A stretch of 8,719 bases of DNA from positions 1 through 8,719 of the forward strand of contig DATKMG010000418.1 in the NCBI GenBank assembly GCA_035541995.1. The letters run 5' to 3'. Source of the stretch: DATKMG01 sp035541995. GTDB taxonomy: Bacteria; Acidobacteriota; Terriglobia; Versatilivoradales; Versatilivoraceae. The translations under genes and the position numbers were made by a program. Below the pieces are notes generated by a model. The model saw nothing but the letters and a program-made list of their open reading frames with translations. It was not told the origin of the DNA and did not search any database. Shown here in pieces: positions 6,037 through 8,719 of this stretch; the first letter of the stretch is position 1; each line of letters begins with the position of its first letter.

Positions 6037-7921
6037 GACGCACGTGGATTAACGACGGAGATTGGGCATGAGCCATTTTGAGAGGACTCAGCTTGGCTTC
6101 TGGAACAATCTCCGACAGCAAGGACAAAGCCCCCTCGACGTCTCGCCGCTTTAAGGACTCGTCGAGTCTCTTGATTCCGTTGAACAGAAGGTCCTTTTCC
6201 AACCCATCTGAATTCCAGACCGTGATCTTCTTGTTTTTAGTCGAGGCTATTCCTTCTCCTTGCCAATAAAGCTCCTCGTGGAGCTTCTCACCCGGCCGCA
6301 ACCCCGTAAACACAAAATCGATATCTTTATCGGGTTCAAGCCCGGAAAAACGAATCAGGTTCTTGGCCAAATCCATAATCTTGACCGGTTCTCCCATGTC
6401 AAGAAGAAAAACTTCGCCGCCTTTGGCCATGGTGCCTGCGATCATGACCAACTGAACGGCCTCTGAAATGGACATAAAATATCGCGTGGCTTCCGGGTGG
6501 GTGACGGTGACCGGTCCACCCGAGGCAATCTGCTTCTTGAACAGAGGGATCACACTCCCGTTACTCCCAAGGACGTTGCCGAAACGTACTGCTACGAACC
6601 GGGTGGAATTGCCAACCAACCCTTCTATGATCATCTCAGCCACCCGCTTGGTAGCCCCCATTACGTTGCTGGGCCGGACTGCCTTGTCAGTGGAGATAAG
6701 GACGAATTTTTCCACGCCGCACTCGCAGGCCAACTCGGCCACATTCAGCGTCCCAAACACGTTATTCCTCACCGCCTCTAGGGGTTCTCGTTCCATCATG
6801 GGAACATGCTTGTAGGCGGCTGCATGGTAGATCAGGTCTATGTCATTTTCCCGAATGACACGCCTGAGCTTCTCGCGGTCCAGGACATCTCCTAACACAG
6901 GGAGGACCTGCAATTTCGGAAAGTCCCGCTTCAAATCCAACTCAGTCTCATACAAGCTGCTCTCGTACCGCTCATATAAGACCAATATTTCTGGATTCAG
7001 CTGTGCCACCTGGCGGCACAATTCCGACCCGATAGACCCGCCGGCTCCTGTGACCAGAACCGCCTTCCGCCGAATCTCGCGCGCAAGCACCTCCCGGTCC
7101 GAATCCCTGCAGAACTTGATAACACCTCTCCCCAGCAGTTCTTCACAAGAAACATCTCTGAGCTGGCTGACGAACTTCTGGTCGCTGATCAGGTCAACAA
7201 GACCCGGTAATACAAGAGTCCGTGTCGGCGTGCTTTCGGCAATTGCTTTAATCCGAACAATGTCCTTGTAGTCTGCTGAAGGTATGGCGATGATGATTTC
7301 GTCAATTGCGAAACGCTCGACCAGTTCGGGGATATCTTCAGTATTTCCCAGCACTGGCACCGTTAGGATACTGGTATTCTTCTTGTACGGATCATCATCC
7401 ACACAGCCGACCACGTGAATCCCAAGGTGACTGTTGGATTGAATTTCCTTCAGCAGCAGGAAGCTGCTCTTCCCGGCACCTACAATCAAGACATTCTTTT
7501 GTCTCTTTTGTCGGTTAACGTTCTTTTTCTCACGCGTCTGATGATGGTAACGGACCATCAAACGAGCGCCGCCACTTATTAAGATGAAGAGTAAAGGCTC
7601 AATGATTAACACCGATCGTGGGAAACCATAGAAATGAGAACCAAAAACCAGAGTGACTATGATGCCAAGAGAACCGGCGACCGTGGCTTTAATGATCCCA
7701 ATCAGATCCTGGACACTGGCGAATCGCCAGGAGCTCTTGTGTACCCGGTAGTAATAACAAGTGGCCAAGCGCCAGAGTAAGTGAAGCGGCAAGGCCGCGA
7801 TAAAAATCGGAAAAATATCCTTCGGAAGTTCCAGCTCAAAGCGGAGGAAGAAGGCTGAGGCATAAGCAATTAAGGCTACGAGGAGTTGAAAGCCAAGGAC
7901 AATCCATATCCGATATGACAT
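6029..7921 (-). CDS. Membrane-anchored nucleotide-sugar 4,6-dehydratase (WbpM/PglF/CapD family)
   Basis: 630 residues from the ATG at 7919-7921. This family converts UDP-GlcNAc (or a relative) to the UDP-4-keto-6-deoxy sugar with tightly bound NAD. Four hydrophobic segments (about 5-27, 36-58, 70-94, 104-125) anchor it in the inner membrane. A first nucleotide-binding fold begins with VLIVGAGKSS (144-153). The catalytic short-chain dehydrogenase fold begins with VLVTGAGGSIG (288-298), followed by YHAAAYKHVP (365-374), ISTDKAVRPSN (409-419) and MGATK (421-425). The Met in place of the usual Tyr of YxxxK is characteristic of the large WbpM/PglF-type dehydratases, so this is a feature, not damage. 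GLRPGEKLHEELY (540-552) marks the CapD-type C terminus. The start is uncertain: the frame continues to a TTG at 8020, and a TTG at 7994-7996 has GGGGG 5 nt before it. The ATG is chosen because it places the first membrane helix at the N terminus, as in relatives. The aminotransferase downstream would use its product. Confidence 0.94.
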   Translation of the reverse strand: MSYRIWIVLGFQLLVALIAYASAFFLRFELELPKDIFPIFIAALPLHLLWRLATCYYYRVHKSSWRFASVQDLIGIIKATVAGSLGIIVTLVFGSHFYGFPRSVLIIEPLLFILISGGARLMVRYHHQTREKKNVNRQKRQKNVLIVGAGKSSFLLLKEIQSNSHLGIHVVGCVDDDPYKKNTSILTVPVLGNTEDIPELVERFAIDEIIIAIPSADYKDIVRIKAIAESTPTRTLVLPGLVDLISDQKFVSQLRDVSCEELLGRGVIKFCRDSDREVLAREIRRKAVLVTGAGGSIGSELCRQVAQLNPEILVLYERYESSLYETELDLKRDFPKLQVLPVLGDVLDREKLRRVIRENDIDLIYHAAAYKHVPMMEREPLEAVRNNVFGTLNVAELACECGVEKFVLISTDKAVRPSNVMGATKRVAEMIIEGLVGNSTRFVAVRFGNVLGSNGSVIPLFKKQIASGGPVTVTHPEATRYFMSISEAVQLVMIAGTMAKGGEVFLLDMGEPVKIMDLAKNLIRFSGLEPDKDIDFVFTGLRPGEKLHEELYWQGEGIASTKNKKITVWNSDGLEKDLLFNGIKRLDESLKRRDVEGALSLLSEIVPEAKLSPLKMAHAQSPSLIHVRHG

Positions 7922-8020
7922 TAAAAAAGTGAGATCTACTCGACCGTTCTTGCTTTTGTAGTTTCGACCCAGGACTGACCCATTAATTGCTACCAATGTA
8001 TCCCCCAATCCAAATTCCAA

Positions 8021-8439
8021 ATGATGAACTCTAGTTTTACGCTATACCCGTCTGAACCTTCGCCGAGGTCTGAAAACCGCAAATTAACACACTTATCTTT
8101 CTTGATTCTCGACTGAGGTGTCTAAGCAAGAAAGCTACCAACTCCGGGAACCAATCGAAAAGATTTTTGACTTGCATTTTCAATAAGTTATCTCCTTAGA
8201 AGCAACCCCTGCTCAAGGTGCTAAGTGAAAAAAAGGGAACATCAGTGGCACTAAAGTGCATACCCATTGGCATTTTGGATAATTGGCCTTCCACTTATTT
8301 GCCTCTGTCCATTACCACTAATGAACAACAAAACTGCACTGTCCACTCCCCTTTGACCTCTGCGGACCCGACTTCAAGGACATTACACAACAATGGCAGC
8401 AGTATCCTCAAAATCCTTATGGCTTATAGCTTGCAGATT
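8021..8439. other. Non-coding gap between surface-protein gene and dehydratase
   Basis: About 420 bp, AT-richer than the genes around it. Apart from the possible 48-codon ORF it holds a perfect 8-bp inverted repeat, CTTTCTTG (8097-8104) with CAAGAAAG (8127-8134), around 22 nt. I looked for sigma-70 and sigma-54 promoters facing the dehydratase and for an intrinsic terminator after the gene ending at 8440 and found nothing I would defend. A promoter for the dehydratase would be expected here because the gap separates two functionally unrelated genes. Confidence 0.5.
8037..8183 (-). CDS. Possible small protein (48 aa) with a good ribosome binding site, unrecognised
   Basis: An AAGGAG at 8192-8197 lies 8 nt before a TTG at 8181-8183; an in-frame ATG follows two codons later at 8175-8177. 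An in-frame TAA just upstream means the ORF cannot be an extension of something longer. The product starts MKMQVKNLFDWFPE and has one amphipathic stretch (LVAFLLRHL) with many basic residues. It has no signal peptide and matches no family I know. The stop at 8037-8039 lies 115 nt before the chosen dehydratase ATG, or 17 nt before its most upstream TTG, so it could be a leader peptide or a small co-transcribed gene. This Shine-Dalgarno match is the best in the window and is the main argument for it. Confidence 0.28.
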   Translation of the reverse strand: MKMQVKNLFDWFPELVAFLLRHLSRESRKISVLICGFQTSAKVQTGIA

Positions 8440-8719
8440 TCAGTGCTCGATTGGGACCCCTTCAAAGTAGCCTCCCGTTCGTAGCGAACTGTAAACTCGA
8501 GAGACTGCCAGAATTGGCTTGCCATCGAGAGATTCGATCTCAAGGGGCCCATACGAACCATCCAATCCGAGTCGCCCCAGGATGTCGTTGTCTGAAATCA
8601 TTCCATAGCCTGGGATCGTGAGCCGAGTTGAACCTGTTGCGTTGCCTGTTGAGTCCCAAGCAGTCACCTGGACCGTATTCTCTGTTGAGTCCTGATTGAC
8701 AACAGTCAGCATCGACTTG
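8440..8719 (-). CDS. C-terminal end of a probably secreted, beta-rich protein (partial)
   Basis: 92 residues are visible and the frame is open at the window's right edge, so the N terminus and most of the protein are missing. The visible part begins KSMLTVVNQDST and alternates short beta-strand-like stretches with turns, a pattern like an Ig-like or similar beta-sandwich domain. The end contains PLEIESLDGKPILAVSRVYS and RTGGYFEGVP. From memory, similar phrases (a strand ending in AVSRVYS followed by TGG-F-EG) recur at the C termini of large extracellular proteins in Acidobacteria and related environmental bacteria; I could not check this. A secreted or surface role is therefore an inference. 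Its link to the sugar and NRPS genes is only positional. The internal ATG at 8710-8712 is not likely to be the true start. Confidence 0.75.
   Translation of the reverse strand, partial: KSMLTVVNQDSTENTVQVTAWDSTGNATGSTRLTIPGYGMISDNDILGRLGLDGSYGPLEIESLDGKPILAVSRVYSSLRTGGYFEGVPIEH

Noticed and set aside
5710..6081. Plus-strand ORFs in the dehydratase-aminotransferase gap
   Set aside because: The products have no recognisable motif and there is no ribosome binding site. They run antisense into the end of the dehydratase gene.
8240..8262. Sigma-54-like TGGCAC ... TGC on the plus strand
   Set aside because: The spacing between GG and GC is one base short of the -24/-12 rule, and no gene lies downstream in that direction.
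8200..8262. T-run with a nearby GCACTTTAGTGC palindrome as terminator for the gene ending at 8440
   Set aside because: The palindrome leaves a loop too small for a stable stem longer than 4 bp, and the T-run begins more than 10 nt after it.
8218..8484. 88-codon plus-strand ORF across the gap and the end of the surface-protein gene
   Set aside because: It has a GTG start without a Shine-Dalgarno, a low-complexity unrecognisable product, and runs antisense into a better supported minus-strand gene.
1..8719. CRISPR arrays, tRNA or rRNA genes, insertion-sequence transposases
   Set aside because: I saw no regularly spaced direct repeats, no tRNA-like cloverleaf, no rRNA sequence and no transposase motifs.

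Overview
The window is a piece of a secondary-metabolite or cell-surface locus from a Gram-negative-type, moderate-GC bacterium. Every gene I can support reads on the minus strand, so transcription runs from high to low coordinates. The protein types, the interspersed palindromes and the tail of a beta-rich surface protein would fit a soil or aquatic lineage such as Verrucomicrobiota, Acidobacteriota or Nitrospirota. There is no rRNA or marker gene here, so I do not assign a phylum.

In order of transcription: (i) 8440-8719, the C-terminal end of a probably secreted protein of unknown function; (ii) about 420 bp with no large gene, holding one possible 48-codon ORF with a good ribosome binding site; (iii) 6029-7921, a membrane-anchored nucleotide-sugar 4,6-dehydratase of the WbpM/PglF/CapD family; (iv) about 340 bp holding only a weak 76-codon ORF that overlaps the dehydratase stop; (v) 4492-5691, a PLP-dependent DegT/DnrJ/EryC1/StrS sugar aminotransferase; (vi) a 368-bp gap with a nested palindromic structure: two related head-to-head REP-like hairpins inside a 23-bp outer inverted repeat; (vii) 572-4123, a nonribosomal peptide synthetase (NRPS) with domains T-C-A-T; (viii) 1-618, the start of a second NRPS beginning with a condensation domain, overlapping the first by 47 bp and running off the window.

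The dehydratase and aminotransferase form a textbook two-step module: UDP-GlcNAc to the 4-keto-6-deoxy sugar, then to a UDP-4-amino-4,6-dideoxy sugar. The NRPS pair is split between a carrier domain and the next condensation domain, with translational coupling. The first NRPS begins with a carrier domain that has no adenylation domain before it, so its starter must be loaded in trans or by a protein outside the window. Together the genes suggest a product combining a peptide with an amino sugar, or an NRPS inserted beside a polysaccharide locus. The sequence alone does not distinguish these.
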